Part shown: one piece after another, positions 1 through 10,200 of the stretch
How positions within the stretch are numbered: position 1 is the stretch's first letter
Layout of the letters: every line of letters begins with the position of its first letter
DNA from: Eubacteriales bacterium
GTDB taxonomy: Bacteria > Bacillota > Clostridia > Christensenellales > Aristaeellaceae
Direction of reading: 5' to 3'
NCBI GenBank assembly: GCA_028705775.1
Contig: JAQWCW010000017.1
Coordinates: 1-62,512 of the forward strand
DNA length: 62,512 bases
The notes under the pieces: model-generated
Seen by the model: the letters and a program-made list of their open reading frames with translations, nothing else
Database searches by the model: none
What the model was told of the DNA's origin: nothing
Program-made: the position numbers and the translations under genes

Positions 1-2552
1 GTTACCGTAACAGTAACCGTCGGAGTCACCTTCGGCGTCGGGGTCGGAGTGTTTTTATATACAAGGTAGCGTGAGGCGACATAGCCGGTATAGCCGCCGT
101 ACTTGCAGTTTGCCCATGTTCCGTTATCTGAGTAAACGGTAAGCGTAGCATAGTTGGGCACGCTCGTTAATTTGCCGTAGGCGGTTGACGGGCCTTTGCG
201 CATATTGAGCGTTCCGGAGGAAAGCACCACAATCGCCTGCCGCTCTGCCTGAGGGGTGGGCGTCGGCTTGGTTGTCGCGGTAACGGTCGGAGTGGGCGAG
301 GGGGTAACCGTAACGGTCGGGGTCGGAGAAGGCGTTACCGTAACGGTCGTGCTGGGAGTGGGCGTAACGGTTATCGTGGGCTTCGGCGTCGGGGTCGGCA
401 GCGGTGAGGAGAGCTTTATATAGTCGCTCGAGCCGAATCCGTACAGGCTGCCGTAGCTTATATAGTAATAGCCGTTTTCTTCATAGTATACGTTGACCTT
501 TGTTCCGTCGGGAAGCGAATCGAGAACCGTGCTTCCGGAAGACGCGCCGGAGCGTATGTTGAGCTTGTATGTGCTCTTGGACATCGTTATAGTTCCGATA
601 ACGCCGTCCTCGCCCTCGCTTCCGCCGCCGCCGCCTCCGCCGCCCTCCTCGGTAGGAGCAGAGCCGGGCCACGAGCTTGTAAGAGTCAGATAATCCATTG
701 AGCAGTAGCCGGAAGCGCCCGCGCTGACGATGTGAGCAAAGCTGCTATTATAATCTAGAACGATGAGCGTTTCGCCGCGCCCGACAGAGCCGACGATTGA
801 AGCCGTCGAAGACGCGGACTTGCGAACGTTAAGCGCGTTCGTATTGACAATCCCATAGCAGTTGAAGGTGATTGCGCTCTCGCTCGAATTATCCGGTACT
901 GGCGCAGTCGCGGTAACGGAGGAGGCGGGCAGATAACCAATCAGGTTGCCCAGCTTGGCAAGATACCAGTCCCCGTCCTTCTCAAGCAAACGAACCTTGA
1001 GGTCGTTATAGAAGTAGTACATTTTTCTGCCGCTGTCGGACTTTGTTTCGGTAAGATAAGCGCCGCTTTTCGCGGTGATTGTCCCGTTGAAATTTTCGGT
1101 TGTTTCAATTTCGCTCGGGTCTTCAACCGTCGGGTCGCCGATGGACGAGCCGTCCATTTTGGCAAGCAGGTTGTTTGTAAAGGGATAGCTGTAAAGCGTG
1201 CAGCCGGGGAAGTAGAAGCCGGTTATCTGGTCGTACTCATAGCCGATGCTTCCCATGTACTGCGCTCCGCGCTGGCTCATTCCTACGCCGTGACCGTAGC
1301 GCCGCGCGGTAAGCACAAAGCCGTTTGTGGTCTTGTCTACCGTCCACAGCTCGTTTGTTCCGCCGTTTATGCTCATGCTGAGCTGGCTTTCAAGTTCGCT
1401 GAATATATCGGTTTCAAGCGTGAAGCTTTTCTTTGCGGAAACGCCCGCTTTTGTTTTGCAGCTTATGGTTACGCCGAAAAGCGCCTTGGTATAAAGGCGG
1501 CTGGGGGAGGCGTATTTAGGGCTCCCAAGGGTTATGGAGTCTATGGTTTCAATGGTGAATGACGAGGTGGAGCTTTGATAGCCCGCGTCCGCAAGCTCCT
1601 CGGCGGCTTTTACCTTCAACAGGCTTGATATGCTGCTGTTTTGCGAGCTTGAGGAAAAGGTTTTGTATACGTTTGTTGATTTTGCGCGTGAGGCGGAGTT
1701 GGCAAGGTCGAAGGGGTCGTCCTTTACGCCCAGATAGGGGTAAGCCTTGCTGCCCCATACGTTGGCAACCGCCTCCGTCTGCCCGCCGTTTGACGCGGCG
1801 TAGTATGTTCCGGCGTAGGATGAGCCGTACTGCATAACTATGCCCTTCGTTCCGTCAACGGCAGCCTTTGCGTTCGCGTTGCCGGAGGGCGTTCCGCGGT
1901 ATACCTGCGAGGAGGTATTGTCCTTAACGTCGTAGTAGCCCGCTGTAGTTTTTGACCTCAGGCAGTAGGTGCGCGCCATGATTGCCTGCGCCTTGAGCGC
2001 CTCAAGCGGGAAGCTGTTGTCCATTTCATAGGGGACAACGCCGTAAAGATACCTGTCTATATAAAGATGCGCGACTGCGTAGAAGCTTCCGCTGTCGTTG
2101 AATACCAGCTGCAAATCGCAGGGATATGTGTTGGAGGAATAGGTCGTCTGCGCAATTTTGAGGTAATTGGAGTCGCTTGTGGAGTGGCGGCAGAAGCGCA
2201 GCTCGCTTCCCATATCGGTCGTAACGCCGCCGACGGTCGCGCTTATTTTCCTTGTGGAGCGGTTTATGCTCACCTTTACGTCGCTTCCGCTTGAAACGGA
2301 AACGTCCCTGCTCCCGCTCATGGTATATGAGCCGGCAGTCGTAATGTTAAGCACGCTTTCGTCGCTCAGCGCGGCTAAAAGCACTCTGACCGTTCCGTTT
2401 TTCGTCGCGTTTGAGTATACGGTGTTCATGCGCGAAACGCTTGCGTTTGCAATGCTGTCCGCCATTGCGGGCGGCGCGATAAGCGAAAGGGCGATTACCG
2501 CCGCGAACACCTTTTTAAGAATAACCGGAAGCTTATTTATATGCGGCTTCAT
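1..2552 (-). CDS. Secreted SpoIID/LytB-domain protein with SH3-like repeats (partial, C-terminus off window)
   Basis: The start ATG at 2552 is preceded by an AGGAGG site at good spacing. About the first 32 residues form a signal peptide with a basic end and a long hydrophobic stretch. A SpoIID core follows: a GVVPYEM-type segment near residue 170 and the GHGVGMSQRGA motif near 417-428. In this family the domain binds or cleaves denuded peptidoglycan glycan chains, or stimulates amidases. After the core come four SH3-like segments (roughly 480-545, 560-625, 650-710, 770-830). Thr/Pro-rich linkers separate the last two and follow the last. The frame stays open to the window edge. A TTGACA-17-TATACT promoter upstream suggests vegetative expression, so a general cell-wall role is more likely than the sporulation-only role of SpoIID itself. 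The exact substrate is unknown. Confidence 0.85.
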   Translation of the reverse strand, partial: MKPHINKLPVILKKVFAAVIALSLIAPPAMADSIANASVSRMNTVYSNATKNGTVRVLLAALSDESVLNITTAGSYTMSGSRDVSVSSGSDVKVSINRSTRKISATVGGVTTDMGSELRFCRHSTSDSNYLKIAQTTYSSNTYPCDLQLVFNDSGSFYAVAHLYIDRYLYGVVPYEMDNSFPLEALKAQAIMARTYCLRSKTTAGYYDVKDNTSSQVYRGTPSGNANAKAAVDGTKGIVMQYGSSYAGTYYAASNGGQTEAVANVWGSKAYPYLGVKDDPFDLANSASRAKSTNVYKTFSSSSQNSSISSLLKVKAAEELADAGYQSSTSSFTIETIDSITLGSPKYASPSRLYTKALFGVTISCKTKAGVSAKKSFTLETDIFSELESQLSMSINGGTNELWTVDKTTNGFVLTARRYGHGVGMSQRGAQYMGSIGYEYDQITGFYFPGCTLYSYPFTNNLLAKMDGSSIGDPTVEDPSEIETTENFNGTITAKSGAYLTETKSDSGRKMYYFYNDLKVRLLEKDGDWYLAKLGNLIGYLPASSVTATAPVPDNSSESAITFNCYGIVNTNALNVRKSASSTASIVGSVGRGETLIVLDYNSSFAHIVSAGASGYCSMDYLTLTSSWPGSAPTEEGGGGGGGGSEGEDGVIGTITMSKSTYKLNIRSGASSGSTVLDSLPDGTKVNVYYEENGYYYISYGSLYGFGSSDYIKLSSPLPTPTPKPTITVTPTPSTTVTVTPSPTPTVTVTPSPTPTVTATTKPTPTPQAERQAIVVLSSGTLNMRKGPSTAYGKLTSVPNYATLTVYSDNGTWANCKYGGYTGYVASRYLVYKNTPTPTPKVTPTVTVTV
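283..399 (-). repeat. Thr/Pro/Val-coding tandem repeat in the SpoIID-like gene
   Basis: On the plus strand, units like GGCGTTACCGTAACGGTCG recur with small changes. Read on the coding strand they give TVTVTPTPTP-type linker sequence. A second block occupies about 1-52 and runs off the window. Such linkers usually span the wall between domains, and near-identical units can expand or contract by slippage. Confidence 0.75.
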
Positions 2553-2606
2553 AATATACCTCCTGAATGATACATAAACAATGAAACAATTTTGTAATCA
2601 ATTTGT

Positions 2607-2635
2607 AGTATATCACCGCGCGCATACCCTGTCAA
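2607..2635 (-). promoter_or_regulatory. Sigma-A-type promoter of the SpoIID-like gene
   Basis: On the minus strand TTGACA (2635-2630) and TATACT (2612-2607) are 17 bases apart, about 55 bases upstream of the gene's start codon. Confidence 0.8.
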
Positions 2636-2690
2636 TCCTCACATGAATCTTGTGACGATGTCTGCTGATATTTCCAACTGAAAAATTACT

Positions 2691-2726
2691 AAAAAAAAGC
2701 GCCTCCGCATACATTGATGCGAAGGC
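2691..2726 (-). terminator. Intrinsic terminator after the AbrB-type gene
   Basis: On the minus strand GCCTTCGCAT and ATGCGGAGGC form a 10-bp stem with one G-U pair and a 6-base loop, followed by GC and a run of eight T. It lies 16 bases past the AbrB-type stop codon. Confidence 0.85.
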
Positions 2727-2742
2727 ACGGCAGAATTGCCGC

Positions 2743-2985
2743 TCAGCCTTTCTTGATTTCCGCGAGGCACTTCTTGCAAACCATCTTGCCCTTGTAAGCA
2801 GTAAGCTCCTTCACGTCGTCGCAGAAGACGCAGGAAAGGGGATACTTCTTGAGGATGATGCGGTCGCCCTCGGTGTAAATCTCAAGGGAATCCTTTACAG
2901 CGATGTTCATGGTGCGGCGAAGCTCTATCGGGATTACAATACGACCGAGCTTGTCAAGGTCACGTACGATACCGGTTGATTTCAT
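2743..2985 (-). CDS. AbrB/SpoVT-type transition-state regulator with zinc-ribbon tail
   Basis: 80 residues. The N-terminal half is a swapped-hairpin DNA-binding domain of the AbrB/SpoVT/MazE type (KSTGIVRDLDKLGRIVIP). The C-terminal part has two CxxC pairs (C52/C55 and C70/C73), likely a small zinc ribbon. The start at 2985 was chosen because GGAGG lies directly upstream and the family begins with this MKSTG sequence; a longer reading to 3063 would begin inside the promoter. AbrB proteins repress stationary-phase genes during growth. The gene has a perfect consensus promoter and its own terminator, so it is monocistronic and probably strongly expressed. Its targets are unknown. It is divergent from spmA, so one region may control both. 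Confidence 0.9.
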   Translation of the reverse strand: MKSTGIVRDLDKLGRIVIPIELRRTMNIAVKDSLEIYTEGDRIILKKYPLSCVFCDDVKELTAYKGKMVCKKCLAEIKKG

Positions 2986-3031
2986 AGGTTTTCCTCCTCT
3001 GTAATTAAGTGTGATACCCCGTACAATGTAT

Positions 3032-3060
3032 ATTATATAGTTATAGTAATGAATTGTCAA
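3032..3060 (-). promoter_or_regulatory. Perfect-consensus sigma-A promoter of the AbrB-type gene
   Basis: On the minus strand TTGACA (3060-3055), a 17-base spacer and TATAAT (3037-3032). It sits between the divergent AbrB-type gene and spmA. Confidence 0.9.
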
Positions 3061-3109
3061 CACCTTGTTTATGAAAATTATGTGAATAGATTAAAAGGAG
3101 GCAAGAAAT

Positions 3110-3691
3110 TTGGACTTTTTTGTACTTATTGCCCTTATCGCGAGTTTTTTTTCCATGCTTTCGGGCGGAACAGTCGCCGATTGCTCCTCTGCAATCGTGT
3201 CGGCTTGCTTTGGCGCGGTGGAAAATGTTCTCGGAATGCTCGGCGCAATGACGCTTTTTTGCGGTATAACGGAGGTCTTGCGTCAGGCAGGCGCTGTCAA
3301 ACGCATGGAAAGGCTTTTGCGAAAACCGACAGCATGGCTTCTTGGGCGCGGAATAAGCGAAAGCGCAAGAGAAAACGTTATCATGAACTATTCCCTGAAT
3401 CTTCTCGGGCTTGGCAATGCCGCAACGCCTTACGGACTGAAGGCGATGGAGGAAATGAAAAAGGACGGCAGCGGAAAGCTTTGCGAGGGAATGCTTGAGT
3501 TCATACTGCTTAACCTCAGCGCGGTTCAGCTTCTGCCGGTAACGCTTATTGCCCTCAGAGCGGCGGCGGGAAGCGCGAACAGCGAGGCAATCGTGCTTCC
3601 CGTTTTCGTTTCAACCGTCATATGCACGCTTCTTGCCGCCGCGATTATTGCGCTGAGGAAATGCCGCTGCAAAAAAGTTTTGCCGATATAG
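3110..3691 (+). CDS. spmA: Spore maturation protein A
   Basis: 193 residues, an integral membrane protein of the nucleoside-recognition (Gate) family. The sequence includes MNYSLNLLGLGNAATPYGLKA-type family features and several hydrophobic segments. SpmA acts with SpmB in spore core dehydration and heat resistance in Bacillus and Clostridium; the transported substrate is unknown. The start is a TTG at 3110: AAAGGAGG lies 8 bases upstream and no better start fits. spmB follows 16 bases after the stop, so the two are cotranscribed. No vegetative promoter is obvious upstream, which fits a sporulation sigma factor, though I could not assign one. Confidence 0.9.
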   Translation: MDFFVLIALIASFFSMLSGGTVADCSSAIVSACFGAVENVLGMLGAMTLFCGITEVLRQAGAVKRMERLLRKPTAWLLGRGISESARENVIMNYSLNLLGLGNAATPYGLKAMEEMKKDGSGKLCEGMLEFILLNLSAVQLLPVTLIALRAAAGSANSEAIVLPVFVSTVICTLLAAAIIALRKCRCKKVLPI

Positions 3692-3707
3692 CCGGACGGA
3701 GGTAAAA

Positions 3708-4226
3708 ATGCGTACTGCCGCATCGCTTATAATTCCGCTTATGCTTGTTTTGTCCGTCATTTACGGAAAAATGAAGCGCGTTCCGGTCTATTCTGCATTC
3801 ATTACCGGCGCGGCTGAGGGAATGCGAACCGCCGCGCGTATTCTTCCGCCGCTCGTGCTGATGTTTGTGCTGATTGCCTTTCTCCGCACAAGCGGCTGCC
3901 TTGCCGCTATGGAAAGGCTGCTTTCTCCGCTCTTTGCTTCTTTTGGCATTCCCGAAAAGCTTGCCGGACTTATTCTGCTTCGCCCCGTATCCGGCTCGGG
4001 CGCGCTTGCAATGGCTTCGGATATCATGAGCGCCGCGGGCGCGGATTCACAAATCGGTTTGACAGCCTGCGCGATTGTCGGCACGAGCGAAACAATGCTT
4101 TATACCTTAACGCTCTATCTTCCCGCAGGAGGCGTAAGAAAAAGCGGTGCGCTGCTGCCGCTTGCGCTTCTGCTTTACCTTTGCGGAGTGGCAGGAGCTA
4201 TACTGCTCGTTCCGCTATTTGCGTGA
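3708..4226 (+). CDS. spmB: Spore maturation protein B
   Basis: 172 residues, the partner of SpmA and also of the Gate/nucleoside-recognition membrane family. Visible features are an N-terminal hydrophobic segment, the conserved LLRPVSGSGAL stretch in the middle and a hydrophobic C-terminus. An AcGGAGG site lies before the ATG. Its length matches known SpmB proteins (about 175 residues). It ends inside the 3' end of the convergent glucan synthase gene, with a 12-base overlap and no terminator hairpin between them, so the two transcripts probably overlap. Confidence 0.9.
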   Translation: MRTAASLIIPLMLVLSVIYGKMKRVPVYSAFITGAAEGMRTAARILPPLVLMFVLIAFLRTSGCLAAMERLLSPLFASFGIPEKLAGLILLRPVSGSGALAMASDIMSAAGADSQIGLTACAIVGTSETMLYTLTLYLPAGGVRKSGALLPLALLLYLCGVAGAILLVPLFA

Positions 4227-7200
4227 CTGCCGCGGAGGAAAGCGCGCGGTATGCGCCCCGCCGTCGTCTTTGAGGTGGATTCTTCCGTCGGTAAGAGGCT
4301 TCCCGTCAAGCTCGGCAAACGCCGTGCTTCTGTCGCAGATAAGCGTGTAAAGCGTGCTGTTATATCGGTAAATAACGCTTGCCGTATCAAAATTATCCGG
4401 CAAAAGCGCGCGAAGGCAAAGCATATCGCATCTTTTGACAAGACCGAGCAGCTCGCGCGTCACAACTGTGAAAAGCCAGCCCGCGCTTCCGGTGTACCAT
4501 GTCCAGCCGCCGCGCCCGTAATTATCCGCGTTTGTGTATATGTCGGCTGAAATAACGTAAGGCTCGCGCATATATATGTCCGCTTTTTCCGTCGTTTCCG
4601 CATGGGTTGCGGGCAGAAGGGAAAGCGCAAGAAGCCATGCTTTTTCGACAAGACCCTCCTTGCAAAGCGCCCATAGATACCAGATTGCGCCGTGCGTGTA
4701 CTGCCCGCCGTTTTCCCTTATTCCTGCAGGGTAGGAGGCAATGTATCCCGCCCTTCTTGCGCTTTCGTCAAAAGGAGGGCTGAGCAGCTTCATAATTCCC
4801 GTCCGCTCGTCATAAAGCTCATTCCACGCGCTTGCAAGCGCGGTGCTGACTCTGCCTTGCTTCAAGGAAATCAGGGATGAAAACGCCTGCGAAATCAAAT
4901 CAATCCTGCACGCGGCGCTGCTTTTTGCGCCTATCGCCTCGCCGCCGGTGTAAAACGCGCGCATATACCTGTCCCCGTCCCAGCAGAAGTCCTCAATCGC
5001 CTGCTTGAGGCTTTCGGCAAGCGGATACAGGCGGCTTTTTTCGCTTTGCGGGCAGAGGGGAAGGAACTCGGAAAGCGTCAGCGCAAGGAACATCGAAAGC
5101 CAAACGCTTTCGCCGCCGACTTCGTCCATTCCGTCGTTCCAGTCTCCGCCGAGCATCATGGCAAGCCCGCGCTCGGAAAGCTGTATGCTGTCGATAGCCC
5201 TGACGCAGTGCTTCATCATGCTTTCCTTGATTTCGCTTACCTGCGCCTTTGCGTATCTGTCCTTTTCGCCGCTTTCAAGCGGCGGCATTGTGATGTACGG
5301 TATTCTTTCCTGCAAAATCAGCTTGTCGCCGGTTATGTGAACGTACTGCGAAAGCACATAGGGCAGAAAAAGCCTGTCGTCCGTTATCCTCGTGCGTATT
5401 CCGACAAAATCCTCGTGAAACCAGTGCATAACGTCGCCCTCGGTAAACTGGTGCGCGGCGCAGATAAGCAGCTGCCTGCGTGCAATTTCGGGCTTCGTCA
5501 TCATGACGGAAAGCGCGTCCTGCAGCTGGTCGCGGAAGCCCGTCGCGCCGCCCGCCTGCGACATTCCCGCCTTTGCGTAAAGCCGCGATGCAATCGCCTG
5601 ATAGGGAATGAAGTGGTTTATGAGCAAATCAAGCTGCCTTACGGGGGTAGCTATACTTATAGCCGATAGCGTTTCAGCCCATTTTTCTTTTGCTTCATCC
5701 ATTCGCCCGAAAACGTTCAGGTTGCTGAAGCCGGACCATATTTCGATTTCGTCCAAGCGCGAGCGCTTGTCGGTCGCTATATATGCAATCGTCTGGGTTG
5801 CGCCCTCGCCGGGCTGGAGGGAAAAAGCTCTTTTAAGCCTCGCAAGAGGAAGATACTCGTCCGCCGCAGCCTTCATTCTCGGCTCGGAAAAGATGGAAAC
5901 GCGCATATCGCAGAGCGGCGTTTCGGCGGTTATCTGCCCGTCGCTGTTTTTGTAAAGGGTTACGGTTTCGCCGTCCCTTATCCTTTCGCCGAGAATCAGA
6001 AACGCGCTGAATGAAATTTCCGCTGTGATTGTTTTTCTCGATATATTCCGCATTTCAAGCAGCCTTATCAGCGCGGCTTCCCGTAAATCGGTGAAAACGA
6101 TATATTTGATTTCAAGCCCGCCCTGCCTTGAAAGGAATACCGCCTCGCCCGCGCTGAAAAGAATTTCAAAATCAGAGTGCTTTTTTGCCGTCGGATAGGG
6201 GAGCAGCAGCTTTGAGTCCGCCGTTATTTCAAGCCTTTCGCCGCATTCCGGACTAAGCTCGCTCTGCGGCATAGGCGTAATCCTCATGTGGTGGCTGTTG
6301 CGGAAATATGAAAACGACGCGCCGCATGAGTTTATAAGCGTTCCCGCTTCGGGCGAGCTGATAACCTGCGCCCACGGCATCGGCGGCAGAACGCCGTCTT
6401 TAAGTATCAGCCTGAACGCGCCGCTTGGCTCAAAGCCGCCGTGTCCGCTTATGCCAAGAAGCTCGCTTCCGCTTTCGTCCATCCTGCCGCCCGTGAAAAT
6501 CTCGCTTTCCTCGCGTCTTTCCATAGGCGTTTGAAGCGCGGAAACGGCGCTTTCCAGAGACGGGTTTTCATTATTTATATGGATTCTTGAAAGCCGAATC
6601 AGCAGCGCCCTTGCGTTTTCATCGGGAGGCGGCGCAATCGCTGTTTTCTGCGCTCCCTCCGTGTTTTCAAATATCCCCACTTCGGAAAGCCTTTCGCGCA
6701 AAGCCGCAACGTCGCCTGTAAACAGCGTCTCGAAGGGCATTCTGTACGCCGTAAGGCACTTGAGCAGGTTTGTAAGCCGCAAAACATCCGTTTTTTCGTC
6801 CGCTTCAACGAATATAAGCGGGCTGTCGCCCGAAAGCGAGTATTCCCATAGCTTTGAGCGTTTTTCGGCAAGCGGCGCCGCGCTTCTTCTTTTAAGAAAC
6901 ATCGTTTCCATTGCGCCAATCGAGCGGAAAAGCAGACCGTCCTCGTAGGGGCGCATATCGCCCCTTTGCATGAACGCCTCCTCATGCGCCTCGGAAAGCA
7001 CGAGCGCCTTTTCGTAATCGCCCCTGCCTGCCGCGGGCGTTTCACGTTCGCCTCGCGATACGTCAAACCGGAAAAGTATGCTGTTCTGGGCGCTTTCGCC
7101 GCTGAAAAGAGCCGTGATTAAGCCGCAGGGCATTACAACGTCGCCGAAACGGCTTCCTATTTTATCGGCGGGCAGGCTGAGGGAATACGGAGAGCTGGCA

Positions 7201-10200
7201 GAGGAGCATTCGCCGAGCGCGTCCCGCCTGTCTGCCGTCATGAATACTTTCGCGCCCGCCGCCGCGCAGGAAACGTTAAGCGAAGCGTCAAAGCCGCTTT
7301 TTTCCCGCGAGCGCCTGTAAAAACTCATTTCCGTTTCGCTTTTTCGCCTTGCGCTTATGAACAAATCCGCAAAGGACGGGTGCGCCTCGTAGCCGTCCTC
7401 CGGCATAAGAACAGGCTCAAAGTAGAGCCTGAGCGACACAGCGCGCGGCTTTTGCGATAAATCCTTCATTGAGCAGTCGAGGAACAGCGCGCCCGAAAGC
7501 GGCTCAAGGCAGTATACAAGCGTAAGGCTTATTGAAAGCGCCGAAAAGGTCAGGCGCAGCCCGCCGGGGAAAAACACCGCGTTTTCCGTGCTTTCAAATA
7601 CGGCGGCGCTTTCGCCGCTTTCCTCGTCCCTTATGTGCAAGGCTAGTCCTGCGCGCTTTGACGCCGCGTCCATTGACGAGCGGAAAACAGTTATGTTTTC
7701 ATAATAGTATTTTACCGAGCTGTCGGCAAAGGCGATTAGCCTTCTGCCTTCTGCATACATTGCCCGCGCGGGAACAAGGCGGCTTCCTCGCAGGACTGTG
7801 TATTCGGCTTTTGTTTTTTTGGAAAGGGACGGGGGAACCTTCGGAAGCCTTGAGCGCCGTCTGGGCATGGAGATGGGGCTTCCCTCGCAGAGCAGGGTTT
7901 CAAACGCGTTTATGACAGGTATGTGCGAAAACATCGTCATCGGGCTTTCCTTGCATAGAAAGTTCGCAATCGCCGTCAGTATCATCCCCTGATGGTGCGC
8001 CATATGGCTGAAAACAGGTCTGTACGGCAGCTCAAGCCCGATTCGCGGCTTGTAAAAATCCGCCGCCTCGTAAAGCCCGTATTCGTCGCTAAGCCCCATT
8101 GCGCGCATTCTGCGCAGGTTTTCAAGCGCGCCGCGCGGCTCAAGCGACAGGCTGAGCATTCCCGCATATGGCGCTATGACGCCGCTTTCGCATTTGCCGT
8201 CCTCCGCAAGCGCCTTTACGCCGAACGCCTTGTATTGATAGTTCATGTTGTCGTCGAACTTGTAATATCCGCTTTCAGATATGCCGTAGATTCCGAAAAG
8301 CTCGCTGCTTTTCTGCACCGCGACAGCCGCCGCGCACGCGTCAAACAAGAGCGTGAAGCGGTATAGGGGCAGAAGCAGATGCGGCATAAGGTACTCGAAC
8401 ATCGTTCCGCTGTACGACATAATTGCTCCGCGCGGCGCGTTCCATGCGGGCGTTCTTTGCAGGCGCGAAAAGTGCGAGCGGGGTATCTGCCGCAATGCGG
8501 TTGCGGTAAAGGACAGAAGCCGCGCCTCGCTCATAAGCAAATCGTAGTGCGCGCCCTCCGGCCTTTGCCCCGAAAGCGCGCCTATATAGAATAAATCGGC
8601 GGACGAGTCATAGAGAAAGTCGAAATCCATTTCGCGCGCAAACCCGTCAAACCTACTGCTCAATTCGGCGCAGCGCTTCGGCGATTCGGGAAGCCATGTT
8701 CTGAGCGCCTGCGCGGCGCACATCAGGCACGCGCAGAGATTGCCGCTGTCAACGCTCGAAATGTATATCGGCTCAAGCGGCGAAAGGGAAATCGTATCGT
8801 ACCAGTTGTAAAAATGCCCGCGCTCCCTTTTGAGCCTGTCCATTGAATCCGCCGCGCGCTCAAGCCGCAAAAGCGCCTCGCTTGCTTCAAGCAGTCCGAG
8901 CTGCTTTGCCGATATGAGCGCCGTTATGTAAAAGCCGATATTGCTCGGGCTTGTCCTGTGCGCAGCGCCCTTTTCGGGGGAAAGCTGAACGTTGTCAGGC
9001 GGAAGATAGTTGTCCTCCTTTGTAACGCTTTTTTCATAGTAATCGAGCGTTTCCGCAGCCGTGTCCATAAGCAGCCGCTTTTCCTCGCGCGACGGCTCGC
9101 TTTTTTCGGTAAACGGCTTTTCAAGCGTCGGAACAAAAAAGGGCATTATGATGAATATTGCGGAGAGCATAAGCCCCGGAATGAAAACGGCTTCGTTCGT
9201 CAGCGCGCATAAAGAGCAGAGTATGGCTATAAGAAGCTGAGGCCAGCCTTCCTTCAGCTTGAAATTCGGGCTTTTGTTTTCCTCCTGCGCGCTCGTAGTC
9301 CATTCGAGCAAAAATTTACGCGAGAATACCATCCGCCAAACCGCCCTCACAATCGCGTCATAGCCGGACGCAGTTTCGATTGGCAGCAGGGCAAAGCGAA
9401 CCGCAGCCGAGCAGAACGCGATTCTGTCAAACGGCACAAGCGACGGAAGAAACCATATTGCAAGCAGGATTTGCAGCAGGATTGCGTCGCCCGTAAAGCT
9501 GCTCCATATAAGGATGGCAAGAAACGCCTGCGGATAAAGGGAAAGCAGGATGTTCTGGAATATCTTGTGCTTGCTTGACGAGCCGAGCGGATTCTTTTCG
9601 CCCTTTGCGCCAAAGCGCTTGAACGGAAGTATATAGGGCAGCAGCTGCCAGTCGCCGCGTATCCAGCGGTGCAGGCGTTTAAGATATGCCCTCAGGTACT
9701 GCGGATGGCTGTCGAGAAGCACTATGTCGGAGGCAAGCCCGCAGCCCGAAAGCTCGCCCTCAAGAAGGTCATGGCTCAGCACCCGCTCGGGCGATATATA
9801 CGGCGACGAAGCGGCGTGAAAGGCTCTCACGTCATAAATGCCCTTGCCCATAAAGCTTGAAAGGTGCAACAGTCCGGACGGCGCATCAAACGCGGATTTC
9901 TGATAGGAGTCCATTCCGCCGCGCCCGCCCATCATAAGCCCGAAGGGGGTTTTCAGCGTCCGTATGTCCGTCTCCATTCGCGGCGCGATAACGCTGTATC
10001 CCCGCTTGCCGCCGCTTGCCGCGCGCTTTGCGTTCATCGGGTGCAGGATTGTCGCAAGCAGCTCGGCGGCGCTTCCTGCGGGAAGCACGGTGTCCGCGTC
10101 GCACGTAAGAACATATTTGTACATTCCTGTAAGCTCGGCAGGCTCGAATGTTGCCGCCGCGTATTCGTCGGGGCAGGGCAGACCCAGTATAAGCGAGTTC

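Noticed and set aside
493-693. Pro-rich small frame on the plus strand inside the SpoIID-like gene
   Set aside because: It is the reverse of a Gly/Glu/Thr-rich linker of the minus-strand gene and has no start signal.
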